Part shown: one piece after another, positions 11,783 to 22,136 of the stretch
Layout: each line of letters starts with the position of its first letter
Position numbering within the stretch: the first letter of the stretch is position 1
Assembly: GCA_003956705.1 (NCBI GenBank)
Contig: QZCP01000257.1
Coordinates: 215,017-279,016, forward strand
DNA length: 64,000 nt
Direction: 5' to 3'
Origin: Brevipalpus yothersi
Lineage: Eukaryota; Arthropoda; Arachnida; Trombidiformes; Tenuipalpidae
Program-made: the position numbers and the translations under genes
The notes under the pieces: model-generated
What the model saw: the letters and a program-made list of their open reading frames with translations, nothing else
What the model was told of the DNA's origin: nothing
Database searches by the model: none

Positions 11783-14377
11783 ATGGGTGAGTTTGATTAA
11801 CTTTTTGATTGGATGCTACCGTTTGTAGATTGTTTGCAATGCAATTTTCAATCTTAATTGTAGAAGGTTTACCAATTACTCAGATATTTGTGTTAATTTG
11901 CCAACTTAATCACTCTTTACTTCGTTTCTTACTCAATATAACCTAACTCAATTGATTTGTTTACACCAATTTTGTCCTCCCTTACAAATTTAGATACCAA
12001 AATTGATTGCTCATCTTGTGAGACATCGAATCAGGATTCTTCATCATCTGAATTCAATGAAAATGATAGCCTTCTTGATAACGAATGCACCGAATGGATT
12101 CAAGATTCTTGTGATTCCAATGGTAATCTTATGTACTTGAAAGCGCTGAAGAGTGACACAATCAGTCGATCAACAGCTCAGCGAAATGAGAATCGTCATG
12201 ATCATCATCATGGAGAAAAAAATAACATGATGTTTGGTAAATCATCAAAACGATCAAATTATTCCAAATTGAGTCAATGGGTATTGGAAGAGCGTAAATC
12301 AAAAACTATCGCTCTGAAGCAATCATTAAAGCGTAATTGGAAACAATTAAAAGGTTCAACTATCGATAAGAACGGAGTGAAAAGTTTGGATGACAAAAAT
12401 ATTGAAGATTCAGGCGTTTTGAAGAACGAAAATGGAGAAGACCAATTAAAGGACAGTTTTCTCGAATTAGTCAAAAAAGGTTGCCTAGAAAAGCCAATCA
12501 AAGGCTACAAGCCTTTCATTTTTCTCTATCTTGCTTCACCTAATGATAATTCATCTCATGCAAAAGATTACGCAGTTTTTGTGTACCCAAAACCTGCATC
12601 AGAAGATGCTGCCGAAAAATTGGATGATTCTGAGGCTTCAAATGAATCGGCATTCAATCGACTGTTGAAATTGAAAGGAATGTTTGTATCATTGTCCCAA
12701 GTGGTAAATGAAATCACTGGACAGCTACCAATTCTTTCTAAAGTTGACGTTTATGCAAAAGAGTCTAGCCAGGCTGTTGAACATCACCAATTAGATGTTG
12801 AAGATCGAACGTTTAATGTGGGATTCGTTCAAGAGTTCAATAGTAATCTGGTGATTGCCTTGCCTGAAGATGAATATTCTGAAACCGAGACTATGGCTTT
12901 AACTGCAACTCTTGGGCGAACATTTCGTTTCTTGTACAATTCTTTGGATTCAGCCTTCAAAAATACTGATAATCATGGCAAAATCGAGTTTATGTTGGAA
13001 ATACTTTGCCATCTTCTTCTTGAGGCCCAAGAAGATTGTAGTTTGAGTTGCTGTGTTGATATGGCACAAAAATTAATCCTAGAAGATGACTTACTGCTCG
13101 CTGTTGATGAAGTGCTCAATGAATACGAATCCATGGATTGGTTGAGTGATCAGTGCATGGAAGAAAATGGCACCATATCGTCTAGTTGTGACTTTTTAAT
13201 CTTGGGATCTGCTCTATTCTACCGAAAATATTTAATTTCTTCACATTTATCATCCCGATACTTATCCGATGTGATATCTTTCATCAAACTGAGAGGTATA
13301 CTTCCGCTCATCGAGCATCAATCGGTGAAATTGGTCCTATGGCAAGAAGTTTATCCCTCATATCAATCGAATGATCCTCTGGCTGCCGATTTTAAAGAAA
13401 ATGAAGGCTCAAGATTTTTTCTCATGTGCATTGCTGTTGAATTTACTCTTCTTTGTACCCTAATTGAAATGCCATTCATATCAATTGATCCGAATGTGAA
13501 ACCTAACGAAATGATCATCACTCAAACTCTCCGTTTTGTGGTATCATCACTGAATAGATCTGGTCTCATTCAGGAGATTGCACGGCATTTAATTTTCCAA
13601 AACCATTTGATCAACAAAAATTTCTCCCAATCTTCATGGAAAGATTCGAAACTAAAAGACTCCACTATTGCTGAGGAGTTGAATATGCTATCACTCAACT
13701 CTTGTGATTCAGATGATTCTGATGACCTGTCCTCAGAGCCTGGCTCTGTACCATCAAGTCTTAGTAAACCATCATCTTCCGTCCCTTCTCTATCAATTGG
13801 ATCCAAACATCCTTTCGCTTCAACAATCACTCATCAAAATCAAAAATCATCACACTTTAGTTCATCAGCCAGTGCTAGTAGTTTGGATCGAACTTTAACT
13901 TCTTCCCGCCGCTCAGATCTCGATAGTGAAGAGAGTAAATCTTCCACTAGTTTTCCTCCTGAATTGAACTTTTATTCGAAAGATTTCCGATTTCGACTCT
14001 CAGAATATCTTATATTCTATCTTGACATTGATCTCAAGTCTCGATTCTATTTTGCTCCTATCCAACCCAACGAACGATATTTGCCCAAAATTCCTTCTCT
14101 CTGTTGGCAGCTCAAAAATTGTTGCATCTATGTGAGCGACCAATTGAACCTCTATGGATCAGATGTTCACGAATTTGGAACTCATCTCATTTTTGACGAC
14201 GATTCGATACCAATCAAAGAAAGGTCCAAGATTGCTGCCAAATATTGGATTGTCGGTCGTAAATATTCACCAGATCGTGAAATATTTCTCTTTTTTCGTT
14301 TCTCTTTAAAAGACAAAAGTGATGTGAACCTCAACATGGATTCAATCTTTCAACGTCTAGCTCTCGGGAACAGATAA
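11783..14377 (+). CDS. INTU: Inturned (planar cell polarity / CPLANE ciliogenesis protein), PDZ-less
   Basis: I model two exons. A minimal start exon carries ATG G (11783-11786, donor GTGAGT), and the main exon is 11994-14377 (MDTKIDCSSC..., 795 aa); reading frame and splice sites agree. Inturned works with Fuzzy and WDPCP in the CPLANE complex, recruiting intraflagellar-transport proteins to cilia and controlling planar polarity. Matches to vertebrate INTU by eye: an early acidic ECTEWIQDSCDSNGNLMYL (INTU EPEWLDSVQKNGELFYL); GMFVSLSQVVNEITG at about residue 230; FRFLYNSLDSAF; LGSALFYRKYLISSHL plus LVLWQEVYP in the middle; and the C-terminal AAKYWIVGR. These correspond to the longin-like folds shared with CCZ1 and HPS4. 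The PDZ domain that separates the acidic N-terminus from the first longin region in vertebrates is not visible; a short basic, Asn/Lys-rich linker takes its place. A Ser-rich disordered insert lies at about 13690-13960. Confidence 0.83.
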
Positions 14378-14892
14378 TTAATCCACCATAGCATTTGACA
14401 GTGGTTCATTTAGACAACTGAAAATCCAAAATTTTCTCTGGTTTTGCAGTTTCCTCAGACAAATTCAATTTTGACCATCAACTTAATTGAAAGAAAGTTC
14501 ATTCGATGCGACGTCTATTGGTAGCCGGTAAAAAAGATATCAAAAACATGCCAAACCAAACATCGACATGCTTTTTTTAGTGTTTCCTTAATCCAGTGCT
14601 TATCCTTATCTACCATCATCGGGATCATAATCGAATGTGAATGTTTCGATTTATCCAGCTTTTTACAGTTGAAATCTTCTCCTATGTTGAAGATTGATCT
14701 CAAAAAAACATTCTCAAGAGCGTCTTGACCCATTTGATCTTCGTCTTCTTTTGATGAATTATCAACTCAAATTTCGAGCTATAATATCGCTGGATAATCT
14801 TGAAATTAGAGTCCTACCATATTTACAACTCATCGACTCATTTTTTCTTAGATTGAATCGAGGACAAGCGTCCACTGTGAAAATATTCATTT
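14378..14892. other. Inturned / QTRT1 spacer
   Basis: No gene is seen. Same-strand spacer of 515 bp between the Inturned stop and the QTRT1 start. Confidence 0.5.
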
Positions 14893-16101
14893 ATGACTGG
14901 CAAATTAGCTTTTCAAGTTGAAACTACCTGCAAAATCACAAGAGCCCGATGTGGTCTTCTCACACTCAATCCAACATCGAATGCTGGACGGAGAACTGTT
15001 GTTAGGACACCAGTTTTCATGCCTGTTGGAACCAATGGCACACTGAAAGGTCTTCTTCCAGAACAAATTGAAGGTTCTGGCTGCAATATGATGCTATCCA
15101 ACACTTATCATTTGGCTTCTCGTCCAGGATCAGATATTGTCCAACAAGCTGGAGGTCTACATAACTTCATGAGATGGCGAAATGGACTTTTGACCGATTC
15201 AGGAGGCTTCCAAATGGTTTCTCTATCCAAATTAATGGAATTGGATGAGGAAAAAGTGGCCTTCAAATCTCCATACAATCCAGATGAGTTGACAACTTTA
15301 ACGCCGGAAGATGCTACACGAGTTCAACATCAAATCGGAGCCAATATCATTATGCAACTGGATGATGTAATATCTAGCACTCATCAAGATGAAGCCCGAT
15401 TTGAGGAGGCTACTCATCGAACTATTCGTTGGTATGACCGATGTCGTAATGCTCATGAGAGCAGTGAGGAACGACAAAATCTTTTTCCAATTGTACAAGG
15501 AGGATTGAATTCCGAATTGCGAACATATTGTGCCAAAGAACTAATTAAGCGAGATCCACCAGGAATAGCTATTGGCGGGTTGAGTGGTGGGGAATGTAAA
15601 AAACAATTTGTCGAAATGGTCAGCGTATCGACTCTTAATCTTCCTGATCACAAACCTCGTTATTTGATGGGTGTTGGTTATGCTGTTGATATGATTCTTT
15701 GTGTAGCTCTTGGGGTTGATATGTTCGACTGTGTCTATCCAACGCGAACTGCTCGTTTTGGCTATGCACTGGTTGGTCTTGGAAGTAAACTTCATCTCAG
15801 CGATTCAGAATTTAGTGAAGATTTTCAACTAATTGATGTTGAATGTGACTGTGAAACGTGTAAAGGAGGCTATAATCGAGCATTCATTCATCATCTGGTC
15901 AAGCGAAGGAATGCGGTTGCTTGTTCACTTGTCACCCAACATAATGTTCGATTTCAAATGCGTTTTATGCAAAAAATAAGAGAGTCCATAAAGTTGAACA
16001 AATTTCATCAGCTAATACTTGAGACATTAGATCATCACTATTCAAATCGTGACAGTTATCCGGATTGGGCTCTGAAAGCCTTGGAAATATTGAAAATTTG
16101 A
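14893..16101 (+). CDS. QTRT1: Queuine tRNA-ribosyltransferase catalytic subunit 1
   Basis: An intronless 402-codon frame. The enzyme exchanges guanine for queuine at wobble position 34 of tRNAs with GUN anticodons (Tyr, His, Asn, Asp), normally as a heterodimer with QTRT2 and associated with mitochondria. The TGT barrel is complete. The catalytic acid/base Asp102 sits in TDSGGFQM and the nucleophile Asp279 in FDCVYPTRTARFG. The queuine pocket has GGLSGGE and YLMGVGYAVDM. The zinc site is Cys318, Cys320 and Cys323 (CDCETC) with probable ligand His350 (VTQHN). Length matches the family (about 400 aa). ATG 14893 starts at the expected N-terminal position (AFQVETTCKITRARCGLL). Being intronless among intron-bearing neighbours could mean intron loss or retroposition. 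Its 3' end faces the proline-rich gene 268 bp away. Confidence 0.97.
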   Translation: MTGKLAFQVETTCKITRARCGLLTLNPTSNAGRRTVVRTPVFMPVGTNGTLKGLLPEQIEGSGCNMMLSNTYHLASRPGSDIVQQAGGLHNFMRWRNGLLTDSGGFQMVSLSKLMELDEEKVAFKSPYNPDELTTLTPEDATRVQHQIGANIIMQLDDVISSTHQDEARFEEATHRTIRWYDRCRNAHESSEERQNLFPIVQGGLNSELRTYCAKELIKRDPPGIAIGGLSGGECKKQFVEMVSVSTLNLPDHKPRYLMGVGYAVDMILCVALGVDMFDCVYPTRTARFGYALVGLGSKLHLSDSEFSEDFQLIDVECDCETCKGGYNRAFIHHLVKRRNAVACSLVTQHNVRFQMRFMQKIRESIKLNKFHQLILETLDHHYSNRDSYPDWALKALEILKI

Positions 16102-16369
16102 CTAGTTTTCCAATTCTAGAATCTCATCTGAATTTTCGAATCGAGAGAAACGAATTGGTATCTCCCTTATTGAGGGCATTCATTGTGATATATCTCATGA
16201 CTTTTCTATTCTTACAAGATACCTCAACTACAAATCATATTTTCGTACATATCCTTTAATTATGAAAAAAAATTTGGCGTCACTATTTCTTAAAGTAACA
16301 CAAAGTTTCAATACTTCTGGTACTTGAAAATCAATACAATTTGGATAAATTAAAATTTTTCTTAACAAG

Positions 16370-19300
16370 TCAACCACGAGGTCTGATTATTCCTTTACCC
16401 GATCGATCAATTGCCACTTCGACAGATTTTTGAGCTCTCTCTTCCGGTCGCATAGGCTTCTCTATCCGGTACATGTATTCGTTGGCAGGCTTATGTTCGG
16501 ATTGTGTACCAAATATGTGTGAATTATTGCCAAAATTAAAAATTTCCGGACTAATCACACGATGAACTGTTTTCTTGAATTGTAGCTCGAATTGTTTTCT
16601 TATCTGCTCTCGAATTTGATTCTCAAGATCTTTGGTCGATGGAACTGGTGTCGAAGATGGTGCAGATGATAATGAAGGTGGTGGAGGAGAAGGAGGAGGA
16701 GGAGAAGATGATGGAGGAAGTGGAGGCTCTATGGTTGTAATTTCAGGAAGCTTTTCGAAATATTTCGCTCGTTCATGTTCAGGATGATATTCTATTTCTG
16801 GCTTACTATCATTCTCCTCGTCCATTCGTCTCTCATGACTATCCAGCAGAGGATCAGGATCCATCTCATGAGGCTGGCGATGATGAACTCGAACTTTTGC
16901 ATCTCTACCTGTATCATCACTACTTGGAGGCATGGTTGGCGAAGATGATGATGGTGACAACGATTCTTGACTTGAAGGTCCAGAATCTTCATATGAATTC
17001 GGTCGAGGAGAAGGTATCGATTGAAAATTCTCTCCTGAATCGTGATAGCTGAGCGCCTCACGACTTGAATCATAAGTGTTCGCATTGGCATCATGATTAG
17101 CTGGATATCTGTCATACATTGAATCATATTTATCTTTTGGAGGTGAATTATGATTGTTTCCATTCTGCTGATAGTTTGCCAAACTTTCCATCTTCTTCTC
17201 TTCTGGCATATATTCGATTCCCTCCACTTGAGGAAACACTTGACCTTCATGATGCCTTGGAACTATTTGAGCATGGTTCGGGGCTGGAGGCATATCAAAC
17301 ATGGGATCTCTTGGAGGAGGGGGAGGAGGGGGAGGAGGTCCACTTCCAGGTTGAGGAGGTCCTATCGGAGGTCCCATTGGAGGTGGTCGAGCTCCTGATG
17401 ATGGTGGTGGTGGATCCATTGATGGACCTGGTGGTCGGGGAGCCATTCGAGGATCCATCGGAGCTCGATAGACTATTCGTTCTCGGTTTTCCCTCTCATA
17501 TTCTCTTAAAGATAGCTCGCGAGAAGTCGGAGGAGGTGGGGGTGGGGGTGGTGGAGGATGCTGACTATGGGGCGGCTGTGGCTGTGGTTGTGGTTGTGGT
17601 TGTGGTTGTGGAGGATAGTAAGAAGTTGGTGTGTATGAGTGAGGTTGATTGTTGTAAGTTTGGTGGAAGCTTGCAGGATCATTCAAAATTCGAACGAATG
17701 CTTGATCAGAATAACGGTGATGTGTTGAACCATCGTCATCTATTCGATGATTTGAAGTTTGATGGGGTCTATGTAGGGGATGTTGTTGATATTGAGGAGT
17801 TGATTGATGCCCATAATGATAATTGAAGCCATTTGAGGTTGATGTAGGTGAAGATGACAATGTCTCATATCCTGGCGGTGGTCTATGGACATCATAATCA
17901 GTTGAAACTTCGCCGTTACGTTCCTCGAATCGTGGACGTCTTGAATATTCAATTGGAACTCGGGATCTGAACGTTGGTGCTAATGGCCTGTGAGTGTGAG
18001 GTCTGTGGGTTTGTTCAAATGAATCGAATTCTGGCATAGATTTAGCTTGTCTTATCGTGTGTGCCGTGGTATGTTGAGGACGATCACGGGGCCGAATTGT
18101 GTTCGGTGATGCATAATTAACCCCATTGTATGGCTCATGAGGTAGAATAGGCTCTTTCCAAAAGTCTCTCTTGTACCAAGAGTTTCGGCGATAATCATCG
18201 GGAGCTGTTTGATGTTGATAATCATAATCAGTTACTTGATCACTAATCTGAACATCTGACCCTGGGTCATTGTATATTTGATCAGGCTTGCCTTTGACTT
18301 TGGGTGGAGGAGTTGACGGTGCTGGAGCTGGTGCTGGATCTGAAGGTGGATCATCTTTACCATTGTTCACATGTCGACGGACACCATACTTGGTGGATTG
18401 TGTCTGATTGTGGCGTGGTGAAGCATTCGAATTGTTGATGTTGACCAAAACTTTACAATTTGGACAATCACTCCTTTTGAGTTGGTGGAAATAGAAAGTG
18501 AGAGAAAGAAAATCAATTAATGACCACGAATTTTTTTATTTCCTGATTTTTCAATCAGCGGAGCGGAAGTTCTACACACACATACAGAATCAATCTACTG
18601 TTTTTGAACTTTTTCCATGTCACTGTTTAGGCTATCAAAACTCATCACAACTTTTTTGGGCTTTGTTTTTTAGAGTAGCTTAAAATGATTGGATATCAGA
18701 GTTAATCCAAATCAAAGTGTTAGTTCGTTTATGCTATCACTTGTAAAAACTAGAAATGTCCAGCAATTCAGGATAAAAATTTGAATACTTACGGAGCTGG
18801 AGTTGTTGTGGTTGTAGTCGTATGTTTCATCATATGTTTCATCATGTCCATCATCATATCTGAATACTTTTTACTCGTATCAGGCTGCTTTGAATCCATA
18901 CCACCCCATGGATCATCATCCGGTGGTGGTCCCCAGCCACCTCCACCACCTCCACCACCTCCTCCACCAGGCTTCATCGGATTACCCATAGGATTCCATG
19001 GATTACTTGGCATCATCGGCGGTGAACCCCATCCATGATCCGGTTTATCTCCTTTCATTTGATTCATCATCATCATCATCATCATCATGAGCATCATATT
19101 GGAATCATGATGTTTCACTGGTGCCGGAGTTGTTGGTGTTCGCATTCTGGAATGGAAGAAAAGATCATAATTTCGACCGGATAGATCACAATGTAATTAT
19201 GATGAGGATGAAAATTTTCTCCAAAAAAATAATTTACTTACGGAATTGGAACAGGTAGAACCATCATGTAGCTACGATTTTTTCGTAGAGCTAAAAGTAA

Positions 19301-19441
19301 CGGTACTATTCCAGCCAGTAAGCCTGGTGTTAGTCCAACACGACTCTGTGGAGGTAGTCGAAAATGTCCTGCACAAGTGGAACACATAAGAATGTAGATG
19401 ATATTGAATAGAATCAATTTTAACATGATATTTATGTTCAT
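16370..19441 (-). CDS. Unrecognised secreted proline-rich, low-complexity protein
   Basis: Three coding exons on the minus strand: 19242-19441, 18793-19146 and 16370-18473 (885 aa; phases agree, all GT-AG). I do not recognise a family. The N-terminus is a good signal peptide (MLKLILFNIIYILMCSTCAG after a short leader). A second hydrophobic stretch follows, GLTPGLLAGIVPLLLALRK, which could be a membrane segment. Exon 2 encodes Thr-Pro, a Met-only run, a Gly run and Met/His-rich segments. Exon 3 starts with DCPNC, then is Pro/His/Tyr/Ser-rich with poly-Pro and (QP)n tracts, and ends in a charged stretch with ENQIREQIRKQFELQFKKTV, possibly a helix. Composition suggests an extracellular matrix, cuticle, silk or mucus-like protein. 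Exon 3 has two usable acceptors three bases apart (AAGGAG), adding or dropping one Ser. The start could be Met1 or Met6. Confidence 0.65.
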
Positions 19442-20705
19442 TTAATCTTGATAAACTAAGATAAAAAGCGCGAAATCGATCGATTTTCATTCGTTTTCTC
19501 ATCTGAAGTTACTTAAAGAATCATTAGGGCAAACGATATGAGTTTAGGATTTAGAAAGTTGGATATTAGGGTGATAGTTTAAAAGTGTCATAATCAGATG
19601 ATTCTTGGAAACTAAAAGTGGCCATCAAAATGGAATCATGGCCATCAGAGAGAATGGGAAAGTGATTTCAAAGTCTAGACAATTCGTTCTATTGTATTGA
19701 TATATTCACTATCAAGAGGTCTTAGTCCCAATTCTCACCTGAATAAAGGTCTTTGTCAAAAAGATCACTTTTGCTTTAGATGGAGAGCAAGAAAATTTTC
19801 CACTTGAATCAATGAATTTGTTTGTTCGAAATTAACTCAATATCTTGTGAATGATGAGGGAAAAATCCGAAAAGATGAGGTAAGTTTTCAAAGTTTCATC
19901 AACAATAGATACAAACATGATCTGATGATCGGAATCCATCAGATTCATCATAAGTGTTGGGAAAAATTTGTTCTCAACATCTCTCACTCGCTCTCACTAT
20001 CTTATTCCAGACCAATTTCTCTCACTGAATTCTGATTTCGATAAATAAAAATAGCCAAAATATAAGTGAATAGAGAAAGATAGAAAGAGAGAAAACAAAC
20101 AAACAAACAAACAATTTCTATTAAATAGATGACAATACGAAAAAGGGTGCACAAAATTTGACTTTTTTCTAATACTTGGAGTGGCTCTCCATTCTGGGGA
20201 AGAACCATCAACCAGCATTGAACATCGTAATCAAAAAGGTGATCAATAAAGTGTATTGAGGCAAATGATGGCAAGAAACATGATGAAAAGCAAGTTTCAA
20301 ATTGAACGGAAGCTCTCAAAACTTTGATACTTAATTAAAAGTATTAGAGATGAAGAGTGAAAGAAAAAAAGTAAAAATTTTCTCTCTCTATCTATCTATC
20401 TATCTTAATCTTGTTTCTCACCTAATTGTGAACAGAAAACTATTCTACCTCAGCTTGGAATGCAATCAGTCACATACTATCGGTCAATTTTTGGTGGAAA
20501 TTCTTTTTGAATAGGTTCATATTTTGTTTTCCATTTTGACTTTCAAGATTCATCAAATACTTGGAGCAAAATTCGATGGAACTTAAATTTCCAGCATATT
20601 AATGCACAAAATTGAGGAGATAGAATTTGTAGAAGATGATAATTTAAAGAATATTAACTAAGTTCAATATTCTTAGTCTTCAGAATGCATTCGTTGAACT
20701 TCTTA
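19442..20705. other. Intergenic, proline-rich gene 5' flank
   Basis: No gene is seen. It probably includes the promoter of the minus-strand proline-rich gene. A short (TATC)n repeat lies at about 20387-20405. A TA dinucleotide at 20704-20705 is the left target-site copy of the transposon that follows. Confidence 0.5.
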
Positions 20706-20730
20706 CAGTCAAACTAAAATGAGACCATAC
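20706..20730 (+). repeat. Left terminal inverted repeat of the Tc1-like element
   Basis: Begins CAGTCAAACTAAAATGAG and pairs with the reverse complement of 22112-22136, with one mismatch (A here, G there) at repeat position 19. Preceded by TA. Confidence 0.93.
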
Positions 20731-20866
20731 ACCAGTCAAAATCAGGAAAACATGAATCAAAATGAGACCAACAGTCGAGGCCGAAAATCTGTCCTTGTTG
20801 TCTTGAGTCAAAAAGAGTAAAACGGTGGTCAATATCAATTAAACATTGGTCAAAATGAGAGCAACA

Positions 20867-21913
20867 TCAGTTTTCTATCACAGCTTCTTGAATACATCTT
20901 GGAATATATTTCATCATGTGTGTGTAGTAATTCATACACTCTTGTGGACTGATCATTTGAGATGCTAGCTCAACTCCTCTAAAAACTTCTTCATGATCTG
21001 ATGGTTTGAATTTCTTCACATAGTGTTTCAATTGATTGAAAAGGTTTTCAATAGGATTCAAAAAGGGCGAGTATGGAGGGAGATAAACTATTTGGTGAGA
21101 AGTTGATGAGATTAAATTCTCCACTAGCTGTGCATGATGAAATGGAACATTGTCCATCAAAATGTAAGCATCTGAAATTGATGAAGATCCGAGATAAGCA
21201 ATGAATTCTTTCAAATACTCGATGAATGATTCTGTACCATAAGCACGCTCTTTGCATTCGTAGAAAAACAAACTTTCACAATTCATCGCAGCACAAATTG
21301 AATAAGTTCCACTACCACGAACAGCTTGAACAGGAACGTTTGCTCTTCCACCTTTCTTGGACCATCCATAGTTCAGTCGAGCATGAACTTGAATCCCTGT
21401 TTCATCGATGAAAAAAACTTTTTCTCTGCTTCGATCCATCTCTAGAAACTTGAAAGCGTACTCTTTCCTTTTCTGAATCACATCCGGAGTATTTCGATGC
21501 TCAGGCACAGGTGAGATCCGCTTGAATGAGAAGTTCAGGGTATTGTGTAAGTAATTACCAATAGTTGATGCACAGACGGAGATACTGAAGTTCGATTCGA
21601 TCAGTTCAGCCAATTCTTCCAGCGTTTTCTGACAATCTACTTCCAATATGTTCTGAACGAACTCGATATGTATCGACTGTAACTTTTTTTTCCGATGACC
21701 TCTGGGCCTCGAAACACTACCATACTTATTGACACTGAAAATAATAGATCTCACGGTGTTGTAGTTCAGATCACAGCGAGCAGCTATATCTTTTTGCTTT
21801 TCACCTCTCCGATACTCTCTCATAATTAACTCTTTCATCTCTTTCGATACACTAGTTTTGTTAGCCATCTTACAACCAACTAGATTGGACAATAAATCAA
21901 TGATCTTGTGCAT
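20867..21913 (-). CDS. Tc1/mariner-superfamily transposase (DD34E)
   Basis: An uninterrupted 348-codon frame with possible starts at ATG 21913 or, in frame, at Met16 (MANKTSVS). The N-terminal third holds helix-turn-helix sequence (MREYRRGEKQKDIAARCDLN, then YNTVRSII) and a basic AT-hook-like segment SRPRGHRKKK, as expected for paired-like DNA binding and nuclear entry. The DDE catalytic domain is complete: Asp170 in FFIDETG, Asp254 in ILMDNVPFHH and Glu289 in PYSPFLNPIENLF. There are 34 residues between the last two, the Tc1 spacing. About 340 aa is the normal size. No frameshift or stop is present. The frame ends (VIEN) 161 bp inside the left terminus of the element. Confidence 0.95.
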   Translation of the reverse strand: MHKIIDLLSNLVGCKMANKTSVSKEMKELIMREYRRGEKQKDIAARCDLNYNTVRSIIFSVNKYGSVSRPRGHRKKKLQSIHIEFVQNILEVDCQKTLEELAELIESNFSISVCASTIGNYLHNTLNFSFKRISPVPEHRNTPDVIQKRKEYAFKFLEMDRSREKVFFIDETGIQVHARLNYGWSKKGGRANVPVQAVRGSGTYSICAAMNCESLFFYECKERAYGTESFIEYLKEFIAYLGSSSISDAYILMDNVPFHHAQLVENLISSTSHQIVYLPPYSPFLNPIENLFNQLKHYVKKFKPSDHEEVFRGVELASQMISPQECMNYYTHMMKYIPRCIQEAVIEN

Positions 21914-22111
21914 ATTTTAGTCGAATTTATACCAAATTTTTGACCCTTTTTATCGTCCTTTTTCTCGGGAGGAAAGTGTTTGTCTCTTTTTGAGTCATGT
22001 TTTCTAGAAAATGACCAGTGTTTGGTTCATTTTGACTTCACCGGTGACCTGGCCTAGGTGCTCAAGGATGTTTTCTTCATTTTGATGAGTGTTGTTTAGA
22101 TTTTGATTCAT

Positions 22112-22136
22112 GTATGGCCTCATTTTAGTTTGACTG
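22112..22136 (-). repeat. Right terminal inverted repeat of the Tc1-like element
   Basis: Reverse complement of the left terminus with one mismatch, followed directly by TA at 22137-22138. Confidence 0.93.

Larger units (their letters stand above)
20706..22136 (-). mobile_element. Tc1-like DNA transposon, structurally complete
   Basis: A 1,431-bp element bounded by terminal inverted repeats of 25 bp (20706-20730 and 22112-22136) that match at 24 of 25 positions and begin CAGTCAAACTAAAATGAG. It is flanked on both sides by TA (20704-20705 and 22137-22138), the target duplication expected of Tc1/mariner elements. One intact transposase gene on the minus strand fills most of it. Inside each end lie further degenerate copies of a TCAAAATGA-type word (20757, 20849; 22026 and 22077 in inverse orientation), which resemble subterminal transposase-binding repeats. 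The intact frame and near-perfect ends suggest recent insertion, and the element may still be able to move. Confidence 0.93.

Noticed and set aside
11957..11993. Start of Inturned directly upstream of the main exon
   Set aside because: The extension has no ATG and includes an apparent intron end (AAATTTAG). Splicing to ATG G at 11783-11786 gives a cleaner start.
17119..17826. Plus-strand open frame of 235 codons opposite the proline-rich gene
   Set aside because: It is the antisense of Pro/His/Gly-rich codons (poly-Val, Glu and Gly runs). The minus-strand frame has a signal peptide and consensus splice sites, so it is the real one.
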